Notes: a model not told the origin generated them from the sequence alone. Counted from the first letter of the stretch, positions 44,902 to 54,382 are shown. The stretch: DNA of 64,000 bases from an uncultured Oleiphilaceae bacterium (GCA_913060665.1 CAJXUY010000011.1:1-64000); one strand, 5' to 3'. Made by a program: numbers and translations.

Positions 44902-44915
44902 TAAAAGGAAACATC

Positions 44916-46445
44916 ATGTCTTCTCGCTCACAGGTATACCTGCTTGCATTCATGTTCTTTGCCCTTGGCATAGGGCTCACTTTATATAAAAACCAGAGCC
45001 TGGGCTTTCCGTTATTGCCTGGCGAATCAAAAGAGGTGTGGACTGTTGAGTCTAAAGTAACGTTTGACGCAACCGACGCCCCCATTACAGTATCAATGAT
45101 TTTGCCTCAAGCCGGCTCCAACATGACGGTATTAGCTGAGAGTTTTTCAGCGCCTAGTTATGGGTTTCGTGTAAAAGAAGAAAATGGCCAACGTCGAGCA
45201 ATATGGACTCAGCGCTCGACACAAGGGCCTCAAACGATCTACTACAAACTCGACGTAGTTAATAATGAAGATCCTGCCTCTCTGGCGCCACCTTCTCCCT
45301 CAAAAGCCAGCTCATTAACCCTATCTTCAGAACAGGAAGTGCAAGCAAAAAACTTTCTTGAAAAAATTAAAGCGCGCTCCGCAGATAACCTAAGTTTTTC
45401 TATTGAGATGGTTAACCAACTGAGAGCACTCAAAGAAAATAATAAAAGAGGCGTCAACTCCGACTTTAAAAATAAATCCGTTGCTGAACTCTCTTTAATC
45501 CTACTGGAAGTAGGAGGTATACCTTCTCGCCTGGTTAGAGGTGTCTCTCTGGAAGACGGCCGAAGAAAGCAAAAGGCAGTCGATTTAATAGAAGTCTACA
45601 ATAGTGATCAGTGGGTTATTATAAACCCCCAAAACGGCCAGGAAGGTACTCCTGATGACGTATTCATCTGGCAACGTGGCGGCGTGTCACTGTTAGATGT
45701 TGAAGGCGGTGTAAAGTCAAAGGTTCGATTCTCAACGATTGAAAATGACCAACCAGCAAAAACAGTGGCCCTCGATAAAGGCACGGTAGAACAAAGTGCA
45801 CTTATTGATTTCTCAATTTATTCACTACCCACTGAATCCCAAAGCGCCTTTAAACGCATTCTGTTAGTTCCCATTGGTGCTTTAGTGGTGGTTTTATTGC
45901 GTATTATTGTCGGCCTTAAAACCTCAGGCACGTTTATGCCGATCCTGATCGCATTGGCGTTTATAGATACCACCCCTCTCGCAGGCTTGGCCATTTTCTT
46001 AAGCATTGTATCGGTAGGCCTTTGGATTCGAGGTTATTTAAGCCGGATGAATTTATTACTCGTCGCGCGAATATCCGCCGTAGTCATCATTGTTATTGGC
46101 CTGATGGGCTTTATGAGCGTAATTAGCTATAAGTTAGGCATGACACAAGCATTAACAGTTACCTTCTTCCCAATGATCATCTTAGCCTGGACCATTGAAA
46201 GAATGTCGATTATCTGGGAAGAAGACGGCCCTAAAGAGGTAATGATGCAAGGTGGAGGAAGTTTATTTGTAGCGCTTATGGCTTACTTTGCAATGACCAA
46301 CCCCGTCATAGAACATATTACTTTTAACTTCCCAGAGATGTTATTGGTGATACTGTCTATCACGCTGGTTGTTGGCCAATACAACGGTTATCGCTTAACT
46401 GAACTATACCGTTTTAGAGACTTGGCGAAAGGCCAAAAAGGTTAA
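44916..46445 (+). CDS. UUP1 family: inactive transglutaminase-like domain fused to seven TM helices
   Basis: A 509-residue protein: N-terminal TM (about 6-22), a periplasmic beta-rich and transglutaminase-like region (SLILLEVGGIPSRLVRGVSL, about 190-215) lacking an obvious catalytic triad, and six to seven TM helices in the C-terminal third (from about 310). The family is known as UUP1/inactive transglutaminase-7TM. It starts 14 bp after the protease gene and ends 14 bp before the ligase gene, indicating an operon. Confidence 0.85.
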   Translation: MSSRSQVYLLAFMFFALGIGLTLYKNQSLGFPLLPGESKEVWTVESKVTFDATDAPITVSMILPQAGSNMTVLAESFSAPSYGFRVKEENGQRRAIWTQRSTQGPQTIYYKLDVVNNEDPASLAPPSPSKASSLTLSSEQEVQAKNFLEKIKARSADNLSFSIEMVNQLRALKENNKRGVNSDFKNKSVAELSLILLEVGGIPSRLVRGVSLEDGRRKQKAVDLIEVYNSDQWVIINPQNGQEGTPDDVFIWQRGGVSLLDVEGGVKSKVRFSTIENDQPAKTVALDKGTVEQSALIDFSIYSLPTESQSAFKRILLVPIGALVVVLLRIIVGLKTSGTFMPILIALAFIDTTPLAGLAIFLSIVSVGLWIRGYLSRMNLLLVARISAVVIIVIGLMGFMSVISYKLGMTQALTVTFFPMIILAWTIERMSIIWEEDGPKEVMMQGGGSLFVALMAYFAMTNPVIEHITFNFPEMLLVILSITLVVGQYNGYRLTELYRFRDLAKGQKG

Positions 46446-46459
46446 TAGGGGTAGACGAT

Positions 46460-47407
46460 ATGCTATTTGTTAAACCTAATTTATTAAAAGAGCGTGGTAT
46501 TATCGGCATGAATCGACGTAATGTTGATTACATTGCCCGTTATAACGCCCGTAAGCTTTACCCTATTGTAGATAATAAATTAGTGACCAAGGAATACGCA
46601 AAAAAGCACAACATTGCGGTACCTGAACTCATTAACTCCATACAGTATCAATTTGAAATTAAACAATTAGAAAAAATACTAACAGGAGTTGATAAGTTTG
46701 TAGTCAAACCAGCACAAGGTGCTGGTGGCAAAGGGATTTTGGTTATTGTTGACCGAAAAGGCGACACGTTCTACAAGCCCTCTGGCAAAGAAGTAAGCTT
46801 TGACGATATAAAACGCCATATATCAAATATTCTCAGCGGGTTACACTCGCTGGGAGGAAAGACCGATATTGCGATGTTTGAAAAGCTAGTCGACTTCGAT
46901 CCCGTTTTTGAGCGATATAGCTACGAGGGTGTACCTGATGTCAGAATGATCGTCTTTCAAGGTTACCCCGTTATGGCCATGCTACGTTGCTCTACTCACG
47001 AGTCAGACGGTAAAGCAAACCTTCACCAAGGCGCTGTAGGTGTCGGTATAGACATTAAAACAGGGCGCAGTCTATTTGCAGTGCAAGATGGAAGAATGAT
47101 CGAGAAACACCCAGATACCGGTAGCGCCTTCTCAGAACTTCAGGTACCCCACTGGCAGGAGATTCTTCCTCTATCCGCCGCCTGTTATGAAATGACCGGG
47201 ATGGGTTATCTGGGTTGCGATATCGTGATCGACAAAAACCTAGGCGCGCTTATTCTTGAGGTCAATGCCAGACCTGGCTTAGCTATTCAAATAGCGAACG
47301 ACAAAGGCCTGCTAAAGCGCTTAAAACTAATTGAAGAAAAAGCACCAAAATCCACATCTCCCGAAGAAAGGGTTAAGTATTCTTTGGATCACTTTTCCAC
47401 TGATTAA
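46460..47407 (+). CDS. RimK-like alpha-L-glutamate ligase (ATP-grasp)
   Basis: A 315-residue cytosolic protein with the ATP-grasp features FVVKPAQGAGGKGILVI, EKLVDFDPVFERY and a late ILEVNARPGLAIQIAN (glutamate and metal ligands near the end). The family ligates amino acids to a carboxyl acceptor. Substrate is not known, although neighbours (transglutaminase-like and protease) suggest a peptide or tag product. Confidence 0.9.
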   Translation: MLFVKPNLLKERGIIGMNRRNVDYIARYNARKLYPIVDNKLVTKEYAKKHNIAVPELINSIQYQFEIKQLEKILTGVDKFVVKPAQGAGGKGILVIVDRKGDTFYKPSGKEVSFDDIKRHISNILSGLHSLGGKTDIAMFEKLVDFDPVFERYSYEGVPDVRMIVFQGYPVMAMLRCSTHESDGKANLHQGAVGVGIDIKTGRSLFAVQDGRMIEKHPDTGSAFSELQVPHWQEILPLSAACYEMTGMGYLGCDIVIDKNLGALILEVNARPGLAIQIANDKGLLKRLKLIEEKAPKSTSPEERVKYSLDHFSTD

Positions 47408-47412
47408 AATGC

Positions 47413-47453
47413 CATGCTCCTGTTTTAAATCGTGTATTTAAAACAGGAGCATG
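47413..47453. repeat. perfect 18-bp inverted repeat before the deacylase gene
   Basis: CATGCTCCTGTTTTAAAT (47413-47430), a five-base loop, and its exact reverse complement (47436-47453) form a perfect stem just past the ligase stop. No U-run follows on the plus strand, so it is not a classical terminator. The right arm ends 15 bp before the TTG start of the next gene, and its arm holds a copy of AGGAG that would be masked when paired. Confidence 0.8.
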
Positions 47454-47467
47454 CATCAGGAGCACTC

Positions 47468-48577
47468 TTGAAAAAGTTTTTTATCGCCTGCTTATCTATT
47501 TGCACATATCTGCACTCCCAACCAATTCTGGCAAACTCTGATGTAAAGCCTAATGAACAACCAAAACCGTTCATCATCATGGACAGTGAGATACCTTTAG
47601 GCGGCGATTCAACGCTCTCATGGAATTCAGGACAGAACTTCGACAGCATCGACTGGAACACCCCCGCACTCATCAAAAGAGGCGTAAACCCAGGCCCTAC
47701 CCTTTGTATGACCAGCACCATTCACGGAGATGAAATCAACGGTATTGAGATTATCCGGCGAGTATTCAAAGCGTTGGATGTACAGCTGATGCACGGCACC
47801 GTCATTGGTGTTCCCATCGTTAACCTGGACGGTTTTTTACGCAGCACCCGCTACCTCTCAGACAGGTCAGATTTGAACCGTTTTTTCCCCGGAGCAGAAA
47901 ACGGAAGCACAGCCCAGAGAGTCGCCTATCATTTATTTAACGACATCATCATCCACTGTGATGCACTTGTCGACCTGCACACCGGCTCCCTGCACCGAAT
48001 AAACATGCCACAAGTGAGAGCCAACATTAAACTAAACTCAATCAAAGAGATTATTGATGGCCTGAGTGATTTGACGATTATTCATAGTAAAGGTAACCCC
48101 GGAATGCTCAGAAATGCCGCAAATGACATCGGCATTCCTGCGGTCACCGTTGAAGTTGGCGGGCCGTTTTTGTTTGATAAAGAGGGCGTAGAAGCGACGA
48201 CCGAAAGTATCAACAACCTAATTGCCTATATGAAGATTACCCGTAAATTTACATTTTTCCCTCAAGCTAAGGCTACGTTTAACACCTCCACCTGGGTACG
48301 ATCAGACTTTGCAGGTATTTATATCTCAGATTTAAAGGTAGGGTCGAGTGTTGCAAAAGGGGATATTATTGGACGAGTTGCCGACCCTATTAGCAATAAG
48401 GAGGACGTTGTAGCCTCTCCATTTGAAGGAAAGCTCATCGGCTTGGCATCAGACCAATTCATTCATACCGGTTTTGCGGTCGCACACATTGCCTACCAAA
48501 TAGATGAAGAAGATATCGAAAAAATTGATGACTCAGACGATCCTGTTCCTGCTCTTGATGTAACAGCCGATAACTAA
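47468..48577 (+). CDS. succinylglutamate desuccinylase/aspartoacylase family protein, exported
   Basis: Start taken as TTG 47468, five bases after AGGAGC. The product is 369 residues with a signal peptide (KKFFIACLSICTYLHSQPILA). The AstE/ASPA zinc fold shows TIHGDEINGIEI (His and Glu ligands) and VDLHTG (second His). A beta-barrel-like lipoyl-type domain follows. These enzymes hydrolyse N-acyl amino acids or amide tags; being exported suggests an envelope or extracellular substrate. Confidence 0.83.
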   Translation: MKKFFIACLSICTYLHSQPILANSDVKPNEQPKPFIIMDSEIPLGGDSTLSWNSGQNFDSIDWNTPALIKRGVNPGPTLCMTSTIHGDEINGIEIIRRVFKALDVQLMHGTVIGVPIVNLDGFLRSTRYLSDRSDLNRFFPGAENGSTAQRVAYHLFNDIIIHCDALVDLHTGSLHRINMPQVRANIKLNSIKEIIDGLSDLTIIHSKGNPGMLRNAANDIGIPAVTVEVGGPFLFDKEGVEATTESINNLIAYMKITRKFTFFPQAKATFNTSTWVRSDFAGIYISDLKVGSSVAKGDIIGRVADPISNKEDVVASPFEGKLIGLASDQFIHTGFAVAHIAYQIDEEDIEKIDDSDDPVPALDVTADN

Positions 48578-48923
48578 TATAACGAGTGCAGAGATACAGG
48601 TCCGCAGATGAAATACAAATGTTAAGGCGGTTTGCTTTACGATAGTATAAGATCAATACGTCATATAACGTTGCAAAAACACGTTACTATCCAACAAAAT
48701 TAATACGTTAGAGCGGATTATCTACGATAAACTCTGCGCCTCTCGTTAATACATAGTTGAAATGACAACGCAGCTTTTGAAAACATAGATCCGTTTTCAT
48801 TTCAGCGTTATTGAACATAAGCACTTAGATGCTCGGTTCAACACGCTGTTTAAGATAGGAAGATATTAATCAGACCCCATACTGCTATATGAACCTAGCA
48901 TGTTCAATTGTAAGAGGGCCATT
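48578..48923. other. 346-bp intergenic region with no confident gene
   Basis: No open reading frame with a binding site, no tRNA and no strong terminator is visible. A small inverted repeat (TGAAAAC..GTTTTCA, 48778-48799) may form a weak hairpin. The region should hold the promoter of the binding-protein gene, but no clear hexamer pair was found. Confidence 0.5.
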
Positions 48924-49685
48924 GTGAGCACAGCAACAGTAATGAAAAAATGCCTCTATTTATGTTTGTTGAGCTACATGGCAGTAGCCTCTACCTACGT
49001 CAAGGCCGACGATCTTTCTAATGCTCAGGAAATCACAGTTGGTTATATCGAGTTTCCCCCGGTATTTTCAACCAACGAATCGGGAGACCCCGAAGGTCTG
49101 TTGATAGACCTCGCTAAAATGGTGATCCCAAAGGCGGGGTACCGCTGGACCGCACACTCGCTCCCCGCTAAAAGAATGGCTAATAACATCGTCAGTGGAG
49201 ACCTAGATCTGTGGATTGGCTTATCTACCCTACCCGAATTTGAAAACACCACCTTTATTGGCAAGCCCGTCGTTTCCACAATAAAACTCAATGCCTATTG
49301 GTTAGGCGACAAGCCCGCTATCCTGAACAAAGAAGACCTCTCAGGAAAGCAAATCATCACAATACATGGTTTTAGCTATGGAGGTTGGGTCAACTTCATT
49401 CAAAATCCTGTCAACAATGTAACCGAATGTCGTGCATTTACCCACGAACAAGCCGTTAATATGCTTAAGCATGGCCGGTGCAGTTACCTGCTTAACTATT
49501 CAGGGCCCATGAAGAACATGCTCAAGCAAGTACCTATTAAAGCACTGAACAAAAGCCGAATCTCAGCATTGGAAGCGCGCTTTGTCGTATCCAAAAAAAC
49601 AAAAAACGCCCAACAACTTCTTCAATCGCTCGTAACCGCTTATAACGAACTAGAAGAAGACGGTATGTGGCCTCCTCACCAATGA
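48924..49685 (+). CDS. periplasmic solute-binding protein (family 3-like)
   Basis: Start taken as GTG 48924 behind AGAGGG; an ATG at 48942 or 48900 is also possible. About 253 residues with a signal peptide ending near ..TYVKA. The body resembles amino-acid-type binding proteins (ITVGYIEFPPVFSTNESGDP, DLWIGLSTLPEFENT, FVVSKKTKNAQQLLQSLVTA). No permease or ATPase adjoins it, so it may sense rather than transport. Confidence 0.8.
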   Translation: MSTATVMKKCLYLCLLSYMAVASTYVKADDLSNAQEITVGYIEFPPVFSTNESGDPEGLLIDLAKMVIPKAGYRWTAHSLPAKRMANNIVSGDLDLWIGLSTLPEFENTTFIGKPVVSTIKLNAYWLGDKPAILNKEDLSGKQIITIHGFSYGGWVNFIQNPVNNVTECRAFTHEQAVNMLKHGRCSYLLNYSGPMKNMLKQVPIKALNKSRISALEARFVVSKKTKNAQQLLQSLVTAYNELEEDGMWPPHQ

Positions 49686-49695
49686 GACATAAAAT

Positions 49696-51732
49696 ATGGA
49701 CATTCAATATCTTCATAGCATTGGCAGCAACGCCGACCCCGTAGCCCCCAAAACACCCTTTATACTAACAGATCATCCGTCATTTACCTTCAATTCCCCT
49801 GTAGGCGTTTGCTGCGACCAGTTCAATCGAATATGGCTAGCCGATACAGGCAATAACCGTATCGTAATTCTTAATAGCGAGATGACAAAGGTTGTAAAAA
49901 TATACGGTGAAGCCGGTAAGCAACCTGGGCAATTCAACATGCCCTTTCGATTATGCCACCACCCTGAAAAACGTTTAATTTATGTCTCTGACCTGGCCAA
50001 TCGTCGAATCCAAATACTAAAGTATGGCAAAAACCTGGCAATCTCACCTGTTACCGTTTTTGGCGATACTGGTAGCCACCGACAACGGCTGGAAGGCCCC
50101 AACGGGCTCACCTTCATCGACGGAAAACTCTGCGTGGCAGATGAATTTTTTGTTAATGCTGACGGGGGCGGACGAATCGCCATTTTTAGCGAGACGGGTG
50201 AGTTCTTAAACGACATCCAAACAATTGAAGGAGCAACAGACCCCGGCCTTCTATGGCCCCAAGGAATATCAAGCGACAATAACGGGCACCTTTATATCGC
50301 TAACACCGGTTTTTACAGCATTGTTCGCTGCGACCTATCAGGAAAAGGCGTACCATTCCCAGCAACCGGCACCCCTGAAATTGACGACCTTGAAATAAGT
50401 CGGGATGTATCCATCATCAATGATATTTTATATGTCCCCGGAGGTTCTGCCAATCATATCAACCGCTATACCATTGACGGTCAAGCACTACTTCCTTTAG
50501 GTGAGTTTTTTGCGCCTATTCAAGTGGCGGCGCATCCTAAAAGCCATCAACACATTATTGTTTCCGAACCGATTCTTGCAACGGTAGGACGATATTTAGT
50601 GGTCGATAATGCACCTTTAGCGCTTCCAGAGCAGGTTTCAGGCCCTGCTCGCAATAACCCCGGTCAACTGTATTTTGTCACATCGGCTATAACCGAAACT
50701 ATTCGTCAGTCCTCCGATCAAGTTATAAAACAGCCTGCGTCTGGTTTCGGGTTCACACCTTTTCCCCTTTATAACCCATTCAACCCAATAAAATGGGCGG
50801 TTGACAGTCTTAACGCATGGACTCAAAACTGGGAACAATTAGCTGATAATCTATTCAAAGGGTTTCTTCCTGATAATCCTCGGGTTAAAAATACCCATGA
50901 AGACGCCTGGTTACTAGATAGCGCCAATAAACAAATAAAGCGGGCCAGCATTTATGAACCCTATACTGAAGCAAAAGCAGAAAGTCTGTTCCCATTAATT
51001 CCAGGGGCTTTAGGCGTTGATGCCTTTCACTCGCCAATTGTCATTCCTGGGCAACTCGCCCCGGGTACCGCGTTATTTCTTGTCAGCAACTACCTTTCAG
51101 GGTTTGTGAGTATTCTGCAATATAACCCCTACCTTGACGACTTAGTGCATTTCTCATTTTTTGGTGGATATGGCACAGCGCCATGGCAACTTAATAAACC
51201 TCAAGGAATAGCGGTCAATGACACAACCGGCGATATCTATATTGCCGACTCAGGTAACAATCGCATCTCACATTGGCGGATATCAAAAAACGGGATCATT
51301 GGTTTTATAGATACCTATGGAAAAGAGGGCAAAGGAGATGGAGAGTTTTCAGGGCCCTCAGATGTGTCGCTTGACCCGTTAGGCAACATTTATATTACTG
51401 ACCAGATGAATAACCGCATTCAAGTATTGAGTAGCAAAGGGCAGTACCTCTATCAGTTTGGTCAACAAGGTTACGGAACCCATAATGACAATTTCTTATT
51501 GCCCACCAGCATTCAGGCGACGGATAAACACCTGATTGTGAATGACCTGGTAAACCGATCTCTAAAAGTATTTACTCATAAAGGGCACTATATAGACTCT
51601 TTTTCAGGGCTCGGTGCTATGCCAAATACTGGGCAACTCTGGATGCCGTACTTGCTACATGCCAATAGTGAAACGCTAATTGTCCCTGACTGCGCCACGA
51701 ATCAGGCTCACCTATATTCGATAAGCCAATAG
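49696..51732 (+). CDS. NHL-repeat beta-propeller protein, no signal peptide seen
   Basis: A 678-residue protein with NHL units at the N-terminus (SPVGVCCDQFNRIWLADTGN, DLANRRIQILK) and at the C-terminus (PQGIAVNDTTGDIYIADSGN, GPSDVSLDPLGNIYITDQMN), separated by a less repetitive middle (about 300-470). NHL propellers mediate protein or ligand binding. It begins 10 bp after the binding-protein gene. No signal is visible, which is odd beside an exported partner. Confidence 0.82.
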   Translation: MDIQYLHSIGSNADPVAPKTPFILTDHPSFTFNSPVGVCCDQFNRIWLADTGNNRIVILNSEMTKVVKIYGEAGKQPGQFNMPFRLCHHPEKRLIYVSDLANRRIQILKYGKNLAISPVTVFGDTGSHRQRLEGPNGLTFIDGKLCVADEFFVNADGGGRIAIFSETGEFLNDIQTIEGATDPGLLWPQGISSDNNGHLYIANTGFYSIVRCDLSGKGVPFPATGTPEIDDLEISRDVSIINDILYVPGGSANHINRYTIDGQALLPLGEFFAPIQVAAHPKSHQHIIVSEPILATVGRYLVVDNAPLALPEQVSGPARNNPGQLYFVTSAITETIRQSSDQVIKQPASGFGFTPFPLYNPFNPIKWAVDSLNAWTQNWEQLADNLFKGFLPDNPRVKNTHEDAWLLDSANKQIKRASIYEPYTEAKAESLFPLIPGALGVDAFHSPIVIPGQLAPGTALFLVSNYLSGFVSILQYNPYLDDLVHFSFFGGYGTAPWQLNKPQGIAVNDTTGDIYIADSGNNRISHWRISKNGIIGFIDTYGKEGKGDGEFSGPSDVSLDPLGNIYITDQMNNRIQVLSSKGQYLYQFGQQGYGTHNDNFLLPTSIQATDKHLIVNDLVNRSLKVFTHKGHYIDSFSGLGAMPNTGQLWMPYLLHANSETLIVPDCATNQAHLYSISQ

Positions 51733-51768
51733 TGTTAGTCGATATCAACGTAAATGAAGGTCTCCATC

Positions 51769-51987
51769 ATGAAGATACTTGAAGCAGCAAGCCAAAAAAA
51801 GTTACAACGATTACGAGACGCCCAAGCGCGCCAAGGAAGTAGCGACACAACAGATACAAAGATCATTGAAGAAATCGAGTCACTGCTGCACAAAGCAACT
51901 CTGCATCAGACCAGTATATCCGATAAAGCGTTAGTTGAGGCTCATGGTAAGCTCCACTGCAAGAGCACGCCGCCAATAGCCCCTTAA
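51769..51987 (+). CDS. small charged protein of unknown function
   Basis: Start chosen at ATG 51769, eight bases after GAAGG, giving 72 residues. It is helical and highly charged (ASQKKLQRLRDAQARQG, IIEEIESLLHK), possibly a coiled coil. It follows the NHL gene by 36 bp. No family was recognised. Confidence 0.55.
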   Translation: MKILEAASQKKLQRLRDAQARQGSSDTTDTKIIEEIESLLHKATLHQTSISDKALVEAHGKLHCKSTPPIAP

Positions 51988-52008
51988 CCACTGCACCTTA
52001 ACAGCCAC

Positions 52009-52536
52009 CTAATGCAAGTGTATAGCCATTCGTCCCTGCCTTTGGGCGACCTTCTTGGCACTCAAGCCAGGCACTTGCGCGCCATGCTCCACCAATACCG
52101 GTGACGCGATTTTCACGTACTCAAGACAAGGCATTCGGATAAGTTCTGACCAACTGCCAGCATTAAAAGCAATATCTGAATCTCGATGAAAAGCAGTACT
52201 CATGCAAACATCCATATTCCACAACTCTCCGAACGGTGGAATAGCACCTAATTCGCAATCAGGAAAGCTTGCTTTAAACTCTGCCTCTGATGCGATATCA
52301 ACCTCATGAACGCCAATCTCTACCGCTAACGCCTCACAGGTCACATGATAATGCGAAGGCACCACCATCAACGATAACTTACCCTCTATTTTGAGCACGA
52401 CCACTTTGGCCATATTAATGCCATGAATGTGGACGCGCTCAGCAACCTCTGGAGCTGTGTACGCGGGAGAATGAACCTCAATCGAATACTTCGCATGATG
52501 GCTATTTAAGTAGTCCAACAGTCTCTGAAAAGGCAT
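52009..52536 (-). CDS. YbaK/ProX-like aminoacyl-tRNA deacylase domain protein
   Basis: Start taken as ATG 52536, with GAGGGG eight bases upstream, giving 175 residues. It matches the YbaK fold (IEVHSPAYTAPEVAERVHIHG, KVVVLKIEGKLSLMVVPSHY). The family hydrolyses mischarged tRNA or related amino-acyl esters. A 27-codon ORF with a strong binding site lies directly upstream. Confidence 0.83.
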   Translation of the reverse strand: MPFQRLLDYLNSHHAKYSIEVHSPAYTAPEVAERVHIHGINMAKVVVLKIEGKLSLMVVPSHYHVTCEALAVEIGVHEVDIASEAEFKASFPDCELGAIPPFGELWNMDVCMSTAFHRDSDIAFNAGSWSELIRMPCLEYVKIASPVLVEHGAQVPGLSAKKVAQRQGRMAIHLH

Positions 52537-52558
52537 AACAGTCACCCCTCTGCGTTAT

Positions 52559-52642
52559 TTAACCCGTAGACATGGAATTTCGATCTCTACACTCACTAAA
52601 AATTGCTAAAGCAGACAGCCCATTCCGAATTAACGTTTTCAT
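52559..52642 (-). CDS. 27-codon ORF upstream of the YbaK-like gene
   Basis: A short minus-strand ORF begins MKTLIRNGLSALAIF, behind a near-perfect AGGAGG site five bases upstream, and ends 22 bp before the YbaK-like start. It may be a leader peptide or a small protein. No family recognised. Confidence 0.45.
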   Translation of the reverse strand: MKTLIRNGLSALAIFSECRDRNSMSTG

Positions 52643-52837
52643 CTATCCCTCCTCTTGCCTAGATTAAAATCACTGACTCCACCAACTGAGACCCTTTAAT
52701 TCAAGCAACGTTCTACATTATTTATGAAGAAGAAATGATGTTTTAAGAAGGTTTAGAGATAAAAAAGACGTTATACATTGAGGGCTATAGGTGCGCGTTA
52801 GGGTATGCCACGAGATCCCCCCCGATGCGATAATACA

Positions 52838-53233
52838 TTAAGTATCAGAGACCCATAACTGAATTTCAGGCTCAAGATACAGTTGATCGTATAAATCCTC
52901 TGCCCACCCTTCACAGTCGATCAACCTCTCTAGCATTCTAACAGCCACAACCTGAACAACAGGCGTTGAAGACCATACCGAAGCGCTCAAACAATGCCAG
53001 TGATGCGCATTCATTAGTTTGGGGTTATCGATCTGCTCAGAACAAACGTCACAAATAAACACGGTTTTGTCAATATCTGGCTCTGCAGGGACAGGTGACA
53101 CTTCATAAGCCGCCAAACTAACACCGGTTGACGCACATAGCTCACATTTCGAGTGAGCTCGACGAGCTAAATCTTTTCCTAACATCATCAATTCGTTAAC
53201 ACGTTTTTGATGTTTTTCTTGTCCTCTAGACAT
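52838..53233 (-). CDS. phnA: PhnA family zinc-ribbon-like protein
   Basis: A 131-residue protein with two CxxC pairs (CELC near residue 30 and CDVC near 73), and YEVSPVPAEPDIDKTVFICD typical of PhnA/YjdM-type proteins. The function of the family is not firmly established. It stands alone. Confidence 0.75.
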   Translation of the reverse strand: MSRGQEKHQKRVNELMMLGKDLARRAHSKCELCASTGVSLAAYEVSPVPAEPDIDKTVFICDVCSEQIDNPKLMNAHHWHCLSASVWSSTPVVQVVAVRMLERLIDCEGWAEDLYDQLYLEPEIQLWVSDT

Positions 53234-53371
53234 TACAAGCTCTTTATCAAGGGTCTTTGATCATTTCGCATCGTACTAATTGGGTAACCGCATAGCGGAA
53301 ATAATCGTACTACTGAAATAATAGCGCTAAAAATACAATAGCCCCAAGTTTACCTTAACGAAAAACGGCAA

Positions 53372-54232
53372 CTAGATGGGAAGATCAAAGAGCAAGTGCC
53401 AAGCATAAAAGTTATCACCAAAACGATAACCCACGCCGATACGATCAAGCGACAAAAATGAATAACCTATACCTTGGTCGGACTTCAACGTAAAACCCAA
53501 CTCGTAACTGTTGCTAACCGATACATCTCGTCCGCTCGGACTATCAAATTCCAACGCTACAAAATACCAATAGGTAGTGGCAAATATCGTAGGCTGAATA
53601 GATATACCCGCTACGTCGAACTTATGCGACAACCCTATATCTATGCCGGTTTGAAACGCAGCATACTCCTCTCTTTTTTGGGTCGCATCGGTATAGTGAC
53701 CCGCGTAATACATCCGGCTAACCCATAATGGGTCATAGTCTCCTCCCTCTAGCGGATAGTAGAGAGAAATACCTGATGAATAGATTGCGGTATCCGTTCC
53801 GGTAGATAAATTTCTTGCCAACCCAAGGTCAAAATACGGAGTGACCGTCACATTCTCACTAATGGCGTAATCAAATTCGATACCGGGAACAAATGAAACC
53901 GTATCAATTGATTCGGGCACAACGCCTTCGGGCAGGCCCGAAACATCGAAATCAAAAAAACCTACCGATACAGGCAAACGCACTCTGAGTGGAGGCCCTA
54001 CTTCATTTTCCAGTTGATACGAAAACGGCATATTAAACACCGTAGCCTCCTGTCCGGAGGTACGATACAGCCCACTCCCTAAATAATTGGAGAACGCATA
54101 ATTAGCAGGTTCAGTGTCAATACCTCTTTCTGCCAATAAACCTCGGAGAGGCAGCAATAGCAAGATAATGAAATAGAACAGTGCCGAGTTTGGGATCAGG
54201 GAGTGTAGTTTCAATGTTATTCTAACCTGCAA
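53372..54232 (-). CDS. outer-membrane beta-barrel protein of unknown function
   Basis: A 286-residue protein with a signal-like hydrophobic stretch (ALFYFIILLLLPLRGLLA) and alternating strands rich in Tyr and Phe (FDYAISENVTVTPYFDLGLA, YWYFVALEFDS). It ends HLLFDLPI rather than in F/Y. The pattern fits a barrel of about 12 strands. It is divergent from 54383. Confidence 0.55.
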   Translation of the reverse strand: MQVRITLKLHSLIPNSALFYFIILLLLPLRGLLAERGIDTEPANYAFSNYLGSGLYRTSGQEATVFNMPFSYQLENEVGPPLRVRLPVSVGFFDFDVSGLPEGVVPESIDTVSFVPGIEFDYAISENVTVTPYFDLGLARNLSTGTDTAIYSSGISLYYPLEGGDYDPLWVSRMYYAGHYTDATQKREEYAAFQTGIDIGLSHKFDVAGISIQPTIFATTYWYFVALEFDSPSGRDVSVSNSYELGFTLKSDQGIGYSFLSLDRIGVGYRFGDNFYAWHLLFDLPI

Positions 54233-54382
54233 TAAGCTATTGATATACTATTCATAATACTCGAATTTTTGCTATATTTTATATACTCTAATCATGGCTG
54301 ACAGTAAATAACCATTATCGTAGTGGAGTTAGGCCGTGACCGAATAAACCTAAAGGAAACAGAAAGGACTATCGCCCCCTAA

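Noticed and set aside
49043-49291. 82-codon minus-strand ORF
   Set aside because: Antisense to the periplasmic binding protein gene; composition fits a shadow frame.
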